Positions 18,665 to 28,038 of a stretch of DNA of 64,000 nucleotides are shown here, in pieces. Origin of the DNA: Thermoguttaceae bacterium (GTDB taxonomy: Bacteria; Planctomycetota; Planctomycetia; Pirellulales; Thermoguttaceae); contig JAFRXD010000043.1 in assembly GCA_017441605.1 (NCBI GenBank), positions 1-64,000 of the forward strand. Reading direction: 5' to 3'. The notes beneath the pieces were generated by a model that was not told the DNA's origin, made no database searches, and worked only from the letters and a program-made list of their open reading frames with translations. The translations under genes and the position numbers were made by a program. Numbering within the stretch: position 1 is the first letter of the stretch; each line of letters opens with the position of its first letter.

Positions 18665-18693
18665 TTGCAAAGGCAAATTGGGGTCGGCATAAT
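18665..18693 (+). promoter_or_regulatory. Sigma70-type promoter for the cytochrome/propeller gene
   Basis: TTGCAA (18665-18670) and CATAAT (18688-18693) are 17 bases apart, about 75 bases before the ATG at 18769. Confidence 0.55.
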
Positions 18694-18768
18694 AAGGGTA
18701 CGGCGCGACGTCGGCGTCGGCGAAGACGCGCCGGTTTAGCAAACAGCCCAAACGAAAGCGGGGGTTTT

Positions 18769-20640
18769 ATGTCGATTCGCGCCCACTTAGCGACCGTCGC
18801 GGCGGCGGCGCTCGTTCTCATATGCGCCGTATCTAGCGCGGCGGAGTACAAAGGTCCGATCAAGTTGCTTCCGACCAAAGACGGATCGACGCTCTATTCG
18901 CTCAATAAAGACTCCCATGAAATCGCGGTCGTTTCGGTCGCGGAGGGGAAGGTCGAGCGCTCGATTCCGATCCCGGGCGAGCCGAACGACATGACCCTCT
19001 CCTCCGACGAAAAGACGATGTACGTCGGGTACGGCGACTATCAGGGCAAGATCTGCGCGATCGATTTGGGATCGGGCGAAATCCTCGGCGAAGGGGTTAT
19101 TGGGCACACGCCTCGCGGCCTGTGCGTCAATCCCGCCGACGAGAGCGTTATGTTCGCCTGCCTGCAATTCGACGGGAAAATCGCGAAAGTCTCGCTTCCC
19201 GATTTTAAGGTGCTGGCGACCTACCCCGCGCTCCACGAGCCTTGCGACGCCGTGATCACTCCGGACGGCAAGACCTACTACGTCGCGAACTTCCTGCCTC
19301 TCGACCGCTCCGACGGGGCGAACGTCGCGGCGGAGATCACCTGTCTCGACACGGCGACCGGCGAGTCGAAAAATATTCGGCTCCCGAACGGCAGCTCCAG
19401 TATGCACCACATCTGCCTGTCCCCCGACGGGAAGTGGGTCTACACCACCGCGATTCTCGCGCGGTACCAGCTCCCCACGACCCAAGTCGAGCGCGGCTGG
19501 ATGAACACGAACGGGTTCTCGATTATCGACGCGGAAAAGCGCGAGTTCGTGAACACGGTGCTGCTCGACGACGTCGACTCCGGGGCGGCGAACCCGTGGC
19601 CGATCGCGGTGACGCCCGACAATAAAACGATCTGCGTCGGAATCGCGGGCACGCACGAGCTTTGCCTGGTCGACTCCGACAAGACCCACGAGAAACTCGC
19701 CTCGCTTCCGAAGAACGCCGAGGAGGCGAAAGAGAAAGGGCTCTCGAACGCGACGACCGCCGACCAAGTGCCGCAACTGCTCGCGTTTCTCGTCGGGCTC
19801 AAAAAGCGCGTCAAGCTGTCGAACCGCACCCTGAAAGTCAAGGGTCCGCGCTCCCTAGCGATCATCGACAACAAGGCGTACGTCGGCATGTACTTCTCCG
19901 ACGTCATTATGGTCGTCGACCTCAAGGCGCGAACCCCGAAGGCGAAGGAGTTCTGCCGCCTCGGACCGGAGCCGGAGATGGACGCGGCGCGACGCGGCGA
20001 GCTCGCTTGGCACGACGCGACCCTCTGCTTCCAGAACTGGCAATCGTGCGCCAGCTGCCATCCCGAGGCGCGCTCCGACGCCCTCAACTGGGACCTGCTC
20101 AACGACGGCATGGGAAATCCGAAGAACGCCAAGGGAATGCTCCACTCCCTGGAGCTGCCCCCCGCGATGTGGCACGGCGTGCGCGTCAACGCGGAAAAGG
20201 CGATTCGAACCGGGTTCCAGTACATTATGTTCTCGAACGTGCCGGAAGAAACCTGCGTCGACGTCGAGCATTACCTGAAATCGCTGCGCCAGTTGCCCAG
20301 CCCGAAACTCGTCAATGGCGAGCTGTCCGAGAAGGCGCTGCGCGGCAAGGCGGTCTTTGAGAACGAAAAGTACGCCTGCGCCCAATGCCATGTCGGCGAG
20401 TACTTTACCGACCAAAAGATGCACGACGTCGGCTCGCGCGCGGACTACGACCACCAAGACGACTTCGACACCCCGACCCTGCGCGGCATTTGGCGAACCC
20501 CGCCGTACATGCACGACGGGCGGTACGTCGACCTGAAAGACGTCTTCCTCGACGGCGGGCACGGCGACGTTCTGGGCGACGTCGGCGACATGACCGAGGA
20601 GGAGGTGGACGACCTGGTCGAGTACCTGCTCTCCATCTGA
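18769..20640 (+). CDS. Exported beta-propeller / di-heme cytochrome c protein
   Basis: The 623-residue protein has a signal peptide (AAAALVLICAVSSAAEY, cleavage near residue 25). A YVTN-type beta-propeller (about residues 25-390) follows, with repeats such as HEIAVVSVAEGKVERSI and KAYVGMYFSDVIMVVDLKA. The cytochrome c region (about 400-623) has two heme sites, CASCH (near residue 427) and CAQCH (near residue 543), and the MauG/peroxidase-like segment DFDTPTLRGIWRTPPYMHDGR. Such proteins work in the periplasm on electron transfer or oxidation; the substrate is unknown. No electron partner lies beside it. The promoter at 18665-18693 suggests independent expression. Confidence 0.87.
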   Translation: MSIRAHLATVAAAALVLICAVSSAAEYKGPIKLLPTKDGSTLYSLNKDSHEIAVVSVAEGKVERSIPIPGEPNDMTLSSDEKTMYVGYGDYQGKICAIDLGSGEILGEGVIGHTPRGLCVNPADESVMFACLQFDGKIAKVSLPDFKVLATYPALHEPCDAVITPDGKTYYVANFLPLDRSDGANVAAEITCLDTATGESKNIRLPNGSSSMHHICLSPDGKWVYTTAILARYQLPTTQVERGWMNTNGFSIIDAEKREFVNTVLLDDVDSGAANPWPIAVTPDNKTICVGIAGTHELCLVDSDKTHEKLASLPKNAEEAKEKGLSNATTADQVPQLLAFLVGLKKRVKLSNRTLKVKGPRSLAIIDNKAYVGMYFSDVIMVVDLKARTPKAKEFCRLGPEPEMDAARRGELAWHDATLCFQNWQSCASCHPEARSDALNWDLLNDGMGNPKNAKGMLHSLELPPAMWHGVRVNAEKAIRTGFQYIMFSNVPEETCVDVEHYLKSLRQLPSPKLVNGELSEKALRGKAVFENEKYACAQCHVGEYFTDQKMHDVGSRADYDHQDDFDTPTLRGIWRTPPYMHDGRYVDLKDVFLDGGHGDVLGDVGDMTEEEVDDLVEYLLSI

Positions 20641-20694
20641 TCGAGCGAACCAACGGCAATTTCACGAGTTAGTTAGAAAAGCGAGGCGCCGACC

Positions 20695-22008
20695 GTGTCC
20701 GATAAATTCGAAGAAAAAAACGTCGTCTATAAAAGCGAGTACACCGACAAAATCAGGCGCGCGGTCGTCGCGTTCGCCAACTCCGACGGAGGCAAAATTT
20801 ACGTCGGCGTCGACGATTTCGGACAGGTCGTCGGGCTGAGCGACGTCGAGGACGTTCGGCGGCGCGTCGTCAAACTAATTCAAGACGGGATTTCGCCCGA
20901 CGTTACCCCCTACGTCGAGTGCGCGATCGAGCGCGCCGAGGGCAAGAGGGTCGTCGCCGTCGAGGTCTCGCGAGGCGCCGGGCGGCCTTACTGGTTGAAC
21001 GACGCGGGGTTGAATCCGAACGGGGTTCTCGTTCGTTCCGACGCGGCGTCGGTTCCGTCGACGCCGCGGGAAATCGCGCGCCTAATCGACGAGACCTCGG
21101 GGGGCGACTACGAGACCTCGCGCTCGATCGATCAGAACCTTACGTTCCAAGAGGCGACGGAAGTCTTTAAACGGCGCAATATGCGGCTCGATCGCCAAGA
21201 CTTGCTCGAGTTGGGGCTCGTCGACGCCTGGGGAACTTATACGAATCTTGCCTATCTCCTTTCGGATCAATGCGATCCGACGATTAAGGTCGCGATCGAA
21301 ACGGACGACTCTGTTCGCTCGCGCGAGATCGTCGAGCCGCGCGGATCCCTCTTCGCGCAATTGGACGGCGCGATCGCCGCCCTCGATCGGTTCAATCGGA
21401 AATTCGTCAAAACGCTCGACGGACGCGAGATTTCCGCGCGCGAGTACCGCGAGTTTCCCGCCGAGGCGCTCAACGAGGCGATCGTCAACGCGATCGTTTG
21501 CCGCGACTACTCCAAGCCGATTTCGACCCTGATTCGACTCTACGCCGATCGCGTCGAAATCCTCTCTTACGGCGCGCTCGTCGACGGAATCGACGCGAAG
21601 GACTTGCCCCTCGGGGTTTCCGCGAGTCGCAATCCGAAGCTGGCGGGGGTCTTTCGTCGGCTTCGCTATATCGACTCGCTCGGGCAAGGGCTCGCGGGAA
21701 TTCGCAAAATTTACCAAGGAAGCGGAGTCGAGCCGAAATTCGAGATCTCCGACAACTTCTTCCGCGTTACCCTGTTCAACGCGTTCGAGCGCCGTCTGGA
21801 GCGCGTCGTCGTCTCCGAAGAGGCGAAACCGCGCTTCGTCCCGGTCGTCGACGCGCCCGCGACCGTCGCCTCGCAAACGTTCGTTCCCGAGTTGACCGAG
21901 CGAACGAACGTCGTCGCGATCGGAACCGACAAGGCCCTGACCGTGATCGCCGACAACCCGACTTCCGGCGCCGTTAAGTTCCGACGCGAGCGCCGGTATC
22001 GCGACTAA
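20695..22008 (+). CDS. AlbA_2 / Schlafen-type ATP-binding regulator-like protein
   Basis: The 437-residue protein (GTG start) begins with an AlbA_2 (Schlafen AAA) domain: AVVAFANSDGGKIYVGVDDFGQVVG near residues 24-48. A winged-helix-like middle and a C-terminal GHKL-like half follow, with FPAEALNEAIVNAIVCRDYS near residue 258 and GQGLAGIRKIYQ near 335. This is the usual architecture of the 'ATP-binding protein, AlbA_2' family, which includes putative transcription regulators and some genes found in defence islands. It starts 54 bases after the cytochrome gene and ends 15 bases before 22024, so co-transcription with neighbours is possible. The role is not known. Confidence 0.8.
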   Translation: MSDKFEEKNVVYKSEYTDKIRRAVVAFANSDGGKIYVGVDDFGQVVGLSDVEDVRRRVVKLIQDGISPDVTPYVECAIERAEGKRVVAVEVSRGAGRPYWLNDAGLNPNGVLVRSDAASVPSTPREIARLIDETSGGDYETSRSIDQNLTFQEATEVFKRRNMRLDRQDLLELGLVDAWGTYTNLAYLLSDQCDPTIKVAIETDDSVRSREIVEPRGSLFAQLDGAIAALDRFNRKFVKTLDGREISAREYREFPAEALNEAIVNAIVCRDYSKPISTLIRLYADRVEILSYGALVDGIDAKDLPLGVSASRNPKLAGVFRRLRYIDSLGQGLAGIRKIYQGSGVEPKFEISDNFFRVTLFNAFERRLERVVVSEEAKPRFVPVVDAPATVASQTFVPELTERTNVVAIGTDKALTVIADNPTSGAVKFRRERRYRD

Positions 22009-22023
22009 GCGCCGAGCGGGGAA

Positions 22024-23733
22024 TTGTTAGGGAGCGCGAGGTTTCGGACGTCGCGCTCTCGTTTTTTCGGGGCGACTCGCGGGAATAGGGACGCGCGGAT
22101 TCGCTCGATCGCATTGGGGGATCTTCTTTTGTCGTTCGACTCGCTCGAATTCTGGACGCTAATCTGGGGCGCCGCGACCGCTTTGGTCGCGACGAGCGCG
22201 GCGTTTGGTTCCGAAGAGCCGGAGAACGAGGACGACGAGAAAGAGGTGGAGGAAGGAGGCGAACTGGACGACGAATCGGGGCTCGCCAACATATACGAAT
22301 GGCTTGCGAACCCCGACGAATCCCCCCTCCCTTATGAAATTCTCGACGGGGCGAAAAAATTCGAACTTCGCGACGGTTGCGTCGTCATAGACGATCGCGT
22401 TCTCTTTTTTCCGAACGAAGGCGCGCGCTATTCGATTCTCGAAGACCCGACGGAGTTGTTCGACGAAGACGACTCGATATTTGCGATCGACGACGAAGAA
22501 GAAGCCGCCGTTCTCACGCTTTCCCCGGAAGCAAATAGCGATCCGCCAACGGAACTCATTTACATGGACGTCGAGGAGTTTAACTCTACTAGCGTCGGAT
22601 TATTATCTAGGCTCGGGATCGCGGAGAGCGCTTTCAAAGACTCGTCCCTAAATTCTTCAACCGCCGTAGGCGACGATTCGGAATCAAACTATGTCGACGA
22701 ACCGAAATACTTGCTCGGTCCCAACGGGGAGTATCGACTCGTCGAGGGAACGGAGACGCTCGAGCGCTACGTCATCGACGAAGCCGGGCATTTTGTGCCG
22801 CAAGAAATCAATCGTCAAGAGATTCCGTTTCTTCCCGCCAAAATCTTTTTCCGCTCCCCAAACCGCGACAGTTCGAACGACAACCGCCCCAAAATCCGAG
22901 AGGAATCCGGATCCAACGTCGCCGCGGCGAGCGAGAGCGGCTTCTTTGGGATCGATTCCGCGGCGATTTCCGACTCCGTCGGATTCGACGACATTTCGGA
23001 GATTTCCGACCCCGGCGCTTCCTCCTTGGGAGGCTTTTCGTCCCTCGGAGCGCTCTCCGACGTCGCGGTCGCTCCGCCTCTGCCCCAAAGATTCGTCGTC
23101 GACCTAGGAAATAATGGGCGAGCGCCCACCAACGTCGAGGTTCCTCCGCCTCCGCCTCCTTCCGTAGGTTCCCGGAAAGAAGTCGCGGGGGCGAGCGTCG
23201 AGACCTTTTGGGCGCCGGTCGAAACGTCGGATTCTCCAGACGACGAGGAGGAGGACGACGATTTTCCGTCGGAAACGGCCTCGAACCCGTTCGCTAACGC
23301 GGAGAGTTCTCCTGAATCGGCGTCGAATCCGTTCGAGACGTCCTCGTCGAGCGTCCCGTTTAGCTCTTCTCCGAGCGAGCCGCGAGCCCCTTCGGAGACG
23401 AAATACTCCGATTTCTTGTCCTCCTCGGTCGATACGGAACCCTCGAAAAAAGTCCAAAATAAGTCGCGAACCGCGTCGACCCCGCGTTTTTCCGATAGTT
23501 TGTCCTCTTCGGTCGATATCGAACCCCCGACGAGCGCAAAAAAGGAGCCGCAAAACCGCAAATCGTCGGACGACTCCCGGACGGCGCGCGCTCCCCAATT
23601 ACCCCCTCGAGAAGAAACCGGCTCTGAGCCCGACAAACCGTTCGAGCCGGGGAATCCGTTCGAGGTCGACACGTTCGAGGACTCGTCGGTTTCCTTCATT
23701 TTTCATTCCTCCGAAGTCCCCGAGGACGAATAA
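22024..23733 (+). CDS. Acidic, Ser/Pro-rich exported or anchored protein of unknown function
   Basis: I do not recognise a family. The frame has no ATG near its start; TTG codons at 22024, 22114 and 22129 are candidates. The hydrophobic stretch WTLIWGAATALVATSAAFGSE would be a signal peptide or anchor if translation begins at 22114 or 22129. The mature part is very acidic and rich in Ser, Pro and Asp, hence probably disordered. It contains repeats of S-N-P-F/G-N-P-F (near residues 420, 435, 545) and a duplicated block SSSVDTEP / SSSVDIEP (near 470 and 495). Similar S-N-P-F segments occur in the HTH protein at 58530. Steady codon use across 1.7 kb supports a real gene. Confidence 0.6.
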   Translation: MLGSARFRTSRSRFFGATRGNRDARIRSIALGDLLLSFDSLEFWTLIWGAATALVATSAAFGSEEPENEDDEKEVEEGGELDDESGLANIYEWLANPDESPLPYEILDGAKKFELRDGCVVIDDRVLFFPNEGARYSILEDPTELFDEDDSIFAIDDEEEAAVLTLSPEANSDPPTELIYMDVEEFNSTSVGLLSRLGIAESAFKDSSLNSSTAVGDDSESNYVDEPKYLLGPNGEYRLVEGTETLERYVIDEAGHFVPQEINRQEIPFLPAKIFFRSPNRDSSNDNRPKIREESGSNVAAASESGFFGIDSAAISDSVGFDDISEISDPGASSLGGFSSLGALSDVAVAPPLPQRFVVDLGNNGRAPTNVEVPPPPPPSVGSRKEVAGASVETFWAPVETSDSPDDEEEDDDFPSETASNPFANAESSPESASNPFETSSSSVPFSSSPSEPRAPSETKYSDFLSSSVDTEPSKKVQNKSRTASTPRFSDSLSSSVDIEPPTSAKKEPQNRKSSDDSRTARAPQLPPREETGSEPDKPFEPGNPFEVDTFEDSSVSFIFHSSEVPEDE

Positions 23734-23786
23734 AAGACGCTTTTCGCGCTATTATTACGAAAAACGTCCGTTTAGGAGGAACGCCG

Positions 23787-25223
23787 ATGAACGAGGACTA
23801 TTTGCGGCGTCTCCCGCTCTGGGAGTACGTCTCCGATTGCTACGAGGGCGCGGAGCGCGTCAAATACGGCCCGAACGCGCTTTCGTACCTGCCGATGAGC
23901 TCGCTGGAGCGCGACGAGCTCGCGACGCGAGGCGTCGAGTTTTCCAGATCGCGCTACGCGTTTCGACGAGATATCGCGTCGTACGAGAATTTCTTTCGCC
24001 CCCTCGTCGACGACGCGGTCGGACTCATGCAGCGCAACCCCGGGATCGCGCGGTTCGGCGCGGTCTCCGACGAGGAGTCCCCGAGGGAGGTGCGCGATCT
24101 CCGCGACTGGGGCAATCGCTTTAACGACGGACTCGCGGGGCTCAAGGCGCGACTGAACTTCGCGCAAATTCTCTACGGTCGGTACGGCATGCTGCTCGAC
24201 GTCGCCTCCGACGGAAACGGATTCGCGCCGAATTTTTGCGTCGTCGAGTACCCCGCGCAAAAGATTCTCGACGGCGAGGTCTTCGAAAACCCGACCTCGC
24301 GATTCGGAGCGATTCGCTGGGCGCTCCTCGACGAGTCGACTTGGCGCTTCGATTCGGGAACGAAAGAGCGAAAGCGCGCTCCGCGACTGCGACTTTTGGC
24401 GCTCGACTCGCGCGGGCGGTACTACTCGACCCTCTTCGAGGGGGAGGACGCGCGGGAGAAATGGCGCCGGTTCAATATCGCCGAGCCGAGCGGAGAGCGC
24501 GTCGTCTATCCCTCGTTCAAGGGCAGAACCCTCGATTTCGTTCCGTTCACGGTCTGCAACGTCGAGACGCTCGGAATCGAGAACTGGTCGACCCCGCCCT
24601 ATTTGGACGTGGCGCGGCTCGCCGTCGAGAACTACGTCGTCGACAGCTGGTACAAAATGGGGCTCTATTTGCACGCCACCCCCACGCTCGCCGTCTGCAA
24701 CGCGGCGCGCGAATCGAACGACGTGAGGCTCGGGGGCGTGATTTGGCCGAGAAGCTCCGGGCCGAATCCGGTTTCGGTTCAGATTTTGGAAACGAACGGC
24801 GCGGGGCTCGCGGAACTGCGACAGGCGAAAACCGAGCTCAAAGAGACGCTAAAACGAACCTCGGCGAGAGAGTTAATCGAGCGGGCGGGCGCGAACTCGT
24901 CGAGCGACGCGCTAAAAATCCGTACGACGTTTTGCGCGGTCTCGATCGCGTCGATCGACAAAACCGGGGCGCGCGCGATCGAGGAGCAGCTGTGCTTCGC
25001 GTCGCGCTGGGCGGGGGCGACGGTCGAGGAGACTTGCGCGCGGATCTCGTATCGTCCCGACGTTTCGTACGTCGGCGCGGAGTTCGAGATGAGCGAGGTG
25101 GTCGATTTGCTCAAGACCAACGGAGAAACCGGAACGCTGTCGGATCGCAATATTTACGGACTTTTGGAAAAAGCCGCGCCAGGCGCGCTCTCCTCCTACG
25201 AGGACAACGAGGAGCAAAAATAG
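23787..25223 (+). CDS. Phage portal-like protein (DUF4055 type)
   Basis: The 478-residue protein resembles phage portal proteins of the DUF4055 group. The opening LPLWEYVSDCYEGAERVKYG, then YLPMSSLERDELATRGVEFSRSRYAF, then VDDAVGLMQRNPG, and the central HATPTLAVCN segment are the recognisable order. Portals form the dodecameric ring through which DNA enters the capsid. AGGAGG lies 8 bases before the ATG. It is followed 13 bases later by a small-terminase-like gene, but no large terminase, capsid, tail or integrase gene is near. Codon use matches the host. It is a prophage remnant or a retained gene; the sequence is intact. Confidence 0.7.
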   Translation: MNEDYLRRLPLWEYVSDCYEGAERVKYGPNALSYLPMSSLERDELATRGVEFSRSRYAFRRDIASYENFFRPLVDDAVGLMQRNPGIARFGAVSDEESPREVRDLRDWGNRFNDGLAGLKARLNFAQILYGRYGMLLDVASDGNGFAPNFCVVEYPAQKILDGEVFENPTSRFGAIRWALLDESTWRFDSGTKERKRAPRLRLLALDSRGRYYSTLFEGEDAREKWRRFNIAEPSGERVVYPSFKGRTLDFVPFTVCNVETLGIENWSTPPYLDVARLAVENYVVDSWYKMGLYLHATPTLAVCNAARESNDVRLGGVIWPRSSGPNPVSVQILETNGAGLAELRQAKTELKETLKRTSARELIERAGANSSSDALKIRTTFCAVSIASIDKTGARAIEEQLCFASRWAGATVEETCARISYRPDVSYVGAEFEMSEVVDLLKTNGETGTLSDRNIYGLLEKAAPGALSSYEDNEEQK

Positions 25224-25236
25224 AAAGGAGTCGACT

Positions 25237-25617
25237 ATGGGGAGCGATAACGCGACCGCGCTCTCGGAAGCGGAGCGAAAAGAAGCCGTCTTAAAAGAAT
25301 TGGCGCGCAGTCTCGGGATCCCGTCTCCGGCGCTTCGGAAAACGGGAACGTCGCGCGAGGAATACGAGCGCTGGCTCGAGACGGATCCGGAGTTTTCGTC
25401 GCGAGCCCACCGCGAGGGGGAAGCCCTGCTCGATTTCGCGGAAAGTCGCGCGCTGGAGCGAATCGCGCGCGGGGACGCGCGATTGATCAAATTCGTTCTG
25501 GAAACGAAGGGCGCGTCGCGCGGGTACGTCAAACCGAGCGCCAAGCGGGCGGAGCCCCCCGCGCCGGCGGAGGTCGACCCGACGCGGTTCCTGACCGAGG
25601 ACGACATGCGGCTGTAA
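25237..25617 (+). CDS. Small terminase-like phage protein
   Basis: The 126-residue protein has a helix-rich N-terminus and the segment YERWLETDPEFSSRAHREGE, followed by LDFAESRALERIARGDARLIKFVLETKG. This order is typical of small terminase subunits of the phBC6A51-like group, which bind packaging-site DNA. AAAGGAG sits 7 bases before the ATG. It follows the portal-like gene by 13 bases, so the pair is co-transcribed. The usual order in phages is terminase before portal, so this order is unusual. Confidence 0.65.
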   Translation: MGSDNATALSEAERKEAVLKELARSLGIPSPALRKTGTSREEYERWLETDPEFSSRAHREGEALLDFAESRALERIARGDARLIKFVLETKGASRGYVKPSAKRAEPPAPAEVDPTRFLTEDDMRL

Positions 25618-25642
25618 GCGGCTCGACCAACAAACGGCAAGG

Positions 25643-25674
25643 CTCCGCGAGAAATTCGCGACTTTCTCGCGGAG
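25643..25674. terminator. Hairpin terminator between convergent genes
   Basis: A 12-bp perfect stem (25643-25654 with 25663-25674) lies between the terminase-like gene and the VWA gene, which converge. Confidence 0.6.
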
Positions 25675-25703
25675 TTCGTTGCGTTTATTAGAGTAAAGCG
25701 GGT

Positions 25704-26327
25704 TTACCGATTGTCGGTTTGTTGGCGACGCAAGAGTCTCTCTTCGCGAATGCAACACATTTTGCTACACATTTCGCCTTCAAAATCCTCCGCTAAGCTC
25801 TCTCTATCAAACTCGACGGCGTCGTCTTGGGCAATTCCCATATCCTCCGCGTATTCTTGAACGTCGATTCCGTTGGCGAGGAAGACGAAATGCCAGTTGT
25901 AGACCTCGGTCTGGCGCTTAATGCGCTCGTTGACGTCGGAGATCCTAAATCGACGACTGCTGTTTTCCTCGCCGTCGGTAACGATGACGAAGAGCACGTC
26001 CTCGGGACGATCCGATTCGCGCATGGCGGCCAAGGCCGCTCCAAGCTCGTCGATTCCTTGGCAAACCGCGTCGTAAAGCGCGGTGCAACCGCCCGTGCTG
26101 TAATGCTTGACGAAACGCTCCAATTCGTCGAGACTCGCGTCGGTCGCCAAACGCGTCGTTGAATTGGAAAATTGATAGAGATCGACCCGTATAGTTTCCC
26201 CCTTGGCGGCGGCTTTGCGTTGCTCCTCGCAAAAAGACGTCAAAGCCTTCACAACGTCTAGCCTAATCGAACTCATCGAACTCGAAGCGTCGACGACAAC
26301 GCAAATTCTCGTATAATCCAGTCGCAT
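25704..26327 (-). CDS. VWA-domain protein
   Basis: From ATG 26327 (GGGAG 8 bases upstream) the protein has 207 residues and is essentially one von Willebrand A domain. The metal-binding DASSSMS (DxSxS, near residue 12) is followed by FSNSTTRL, a conserved Thr-rich segment STGGCTALYDAV and IVTDGEENSS. The C-terminus has a small Cys-rich end (MCSKMCC). No signal peptide is seen, so it is probably cytoplasmic. VWA proteins of this kind bind partner proteins through a metal ion; similar ones occur in tellurium-resistance-like and defence-related operons, but no partner lies here. Confidence 0.85.
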   Translation of the reverse strand: MRLDYTRICVVVDASSSMSSIRLDVVKALTSFCEEQRKAAAKGETIRVDLYQFSNSTTRLATDASLDELERFVKHYSTGGCTALYDAVCQGIDELGAALAAMRESDRPEDVLFVIVTDGEENSSRRFRISDVNERIKRQTEVYNWHFVFLANGIDVQEYAEDMGIAQDDAVEFDRESLAEDFEGEMCSKMCCIREERLLRRQQTDNR

Positions 26328-26758
26328 ATAGCAAACTCCCGTTGAAACACGGTGAAAAAAAAGCGAATCCGTCCAAAAAACGACCGCGACCGCCGAGGGC
26401 GCCCTCGACGATCGCAATACCGCCGACTCGTTCCGTCGATCGGCTTCTCGCGCGGGCAATAGTTGCTCTCGATAAAAATCCGTCTCTCTCGATAGCGAGG
26501 CGCTTCCTACGCCCTAGTTGCCCGTTGCCAAAGCGACCGCGTTTCTTTCATTCCGCGCTAGAAAATCAAGATTCGACGACCGCAACGCGTCCCGCGTTTT
26601 TAAAGATTCGCTCTTGGCTTTCGCCTCGAACGCTCTCCATTATACTCTCTAATCGAAGACCGTCAAGAAAAAACGTCCGTTTTATTTGATTTTTTTCAAA
26701 CTTTTTTCACGTTCTCGAGAAACTTTCGCGGTTAACGAACTTTTTCCGTCTCTTTAAC
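26328..26758 (-). promoter_or_regulatory. Long leader region with promoter at 26639-26666
   Basis: On the minus strand TTGACG (reverse of 26661-26666) and TATAAT (reverse of 26639-26644) are 16 bases apart. They are the best promoter for the VWA gene but lie about 300 bases before its ATG. The intervening leader is less GC-rich than coding DNA and holds no supported gene. Confidence 0.5.
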
Positions 26759-26799
26759 GCAAAAAGGCGCGTTTCGGTCTTTCGAACGCGCCTTTTTGC
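26759..26799. terminator. Terminator at the end of the cap/wecB operon
   Basis: A 15-bp stem (26759-26773 with 26785-26799) has an A run on one side and a T run on the other, so it can act in both directions. It lies 37 bases past the wecB stop. Confidence 0.75.
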
Positions 26800-26835
26800 C
26801 CCTTATGCGGGACGGCTAGCGTAATTATTGCCGAT

Positions 26836-27957
26836 TCATTCCTTTCGCCAAACGACGCGGCGAACGTAGTCGGCATAGCCGAGGATAATTCGCGCGACTT
26901 TCTCGGAGACGTTCGGCATAGAGTAATCGGCGACGCGACGCAGGGTTCGCTCCTCCCCGCGCTTCTGAGACTCGAGGATCTCCAGCGCGGTCTCGACGCG
27001 CTCCCACTCGTACCCGGTCATTACGGTCGTCCCCTCCTCCATCGCCTCTGGGCGCTCATGGGCGCGGCGGATATTGATCGCCGGGAAATTGAGAATCGAG
27101 GACTCCTCGTTGATCGTGCCGCTGTCGGAGAGAACGCACTTCGCGTTGATTTGCAGGGCGTTGTAGTCGTGGAATCCGAGCGGCTTCATGAGCTCGACGA
27201 GCGAGTTTAGTTTGGCGCCGCTGGCGTCGATTCGCTTGCGGGTGCGCGGGTGGGTCGAGAAAATAATGCGCTTGCCGAACCTTGTCGCGAGTTTGTCGAG
27301 CATGTCGACCATTTTCGCGAACTGGGCGGGGTCGTCGACGTTCTCCTCGCGATGGGAGCTGACGACGAAGTAGTCGTATTTTTGCAGCCCGAGCCGCTCG
27401 AGGACGTCGGAGGCTTCGATTTGGGGGCGGTAATAGTTCAAGACCTCGAACATGGGGCTACCGGTCTTGATCACGCGCGCCGGGTCGAGCCCCTCGCGCA
27501 GGAGGTACTCGCGAGAAATGTCGCTGTACGGCATATTGACGTCGCTAATATGGTCGACGATGCGCCGGTTGATTTCCTCGGGAACGCGCTCGTCGAAGCA
27601 GCGATTGCCCGCCTCCATGTGGAAGACGGGGATCTTGTGGCGCTTCGCGGGATAGGCGGCGAGGCAACTGTTCGTGTCGCCGAGAATCAGGACGGCGTCC
27701 GGTTTTTCCTCGACCAAAACCCGATCGACGCGCGCGATGATCGCGCCGACCGTCTCCGCCGCCGTTCCGACCGCCGACTCGAGAAAATACGCCGGTTTCG
27801 AGACGCCCAAGTCGTCGAAGAAGACTTGGTTCAGCTCGTAGTCGTAGTTTTGCCCGGTGTGAACGATCTTGTGGTCGAAATACTTGTCGAGCGCCGCCAT
27901 AACGCGCGAAAGGCGAATGATCTCGGGTCGAGTGCCAACAACGGTGATTACTTTCAT
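26836..27957 (-). CDS. wecB: UDP-GlcNAc 2-epimerase-family enzyme (WecB/CapG/FnlC)
   Basis: The 373-residue enzyme shows the non-hydrolysing 2-epimerase motifs: GTRPEIIRLSRV near residue 8, HTGQNYDYELNQVFFDDLG, GDTNSCLAAY near 94, HMEAGNRCFDERVPEEINRR near 114, SHREENVDD near 203, and SDSGTINEESSILNFPAI near 280. In the CapE-CapF-CapG route the last enzyme epimerises C2 to give UDP-N-acetyl-L-fucosamine. capF and capE lie upstream on the same strand, so this CapG-like role is the likely one rather than UDP-ManNAc synthesis. The gene is separated from capF by about 1.9 kb of Rpn-type sequence. AAGGAAA precedes the ATG. Confidence 0.92.
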   Translation of the reverse strand: MKVITVVGTRPEIIRLSRVMAALDKYFDHKIVHTGQNYDYELNQVFFDDLGVSKPAYFLESAVGTAAETVGAIIARVDRVLVEEKPDAVLILGDTNSCLAAYPAKRHKIPVFHMEAGNRCFDERVPEEINRRIVDHISDVNMPYSDISREYLLREGLDPARVIKTGSPMFEVLNYYRPQIEASDVLERLGLQKYDYFVVSSHREENVDDPAQFAKMVDMLDKLATRFGKRIIFSTHPRTRKRIDASGAKLNSLVELMKPLGFHDYNALQINAKCVLSDSGTINEESSILNFPAINIRRAHERPEAMEEGTTVMTGYEWERVETALEILESQKRGEERTLRRVADYSMPNVSEKVARIILGYADYVRRVVWRKE

Positions 27958-28038
27958 CTCTATCTTTCCTTAAAACGAACGAGCGTTTTGAACTTGTCTT
28001 TTGTTTTCCCGTCCCCTATTCGCGAGCGCGCCGCCAAT

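Noticed and set aside
18401..18751. Minus-strand 116-residue frame in the gap before the cytochrome gene
   Set aside because: It crosses a strong terminator and a promoter, has no ribosome-binding site and shows no motif.
23787..25617. Complete prophage
   Set aside because: Only portal-like and small-terminase-like genes are present; neighbours on both sides are ordinary chromosomal genes, with no integrase or attachment-site repeats seen.
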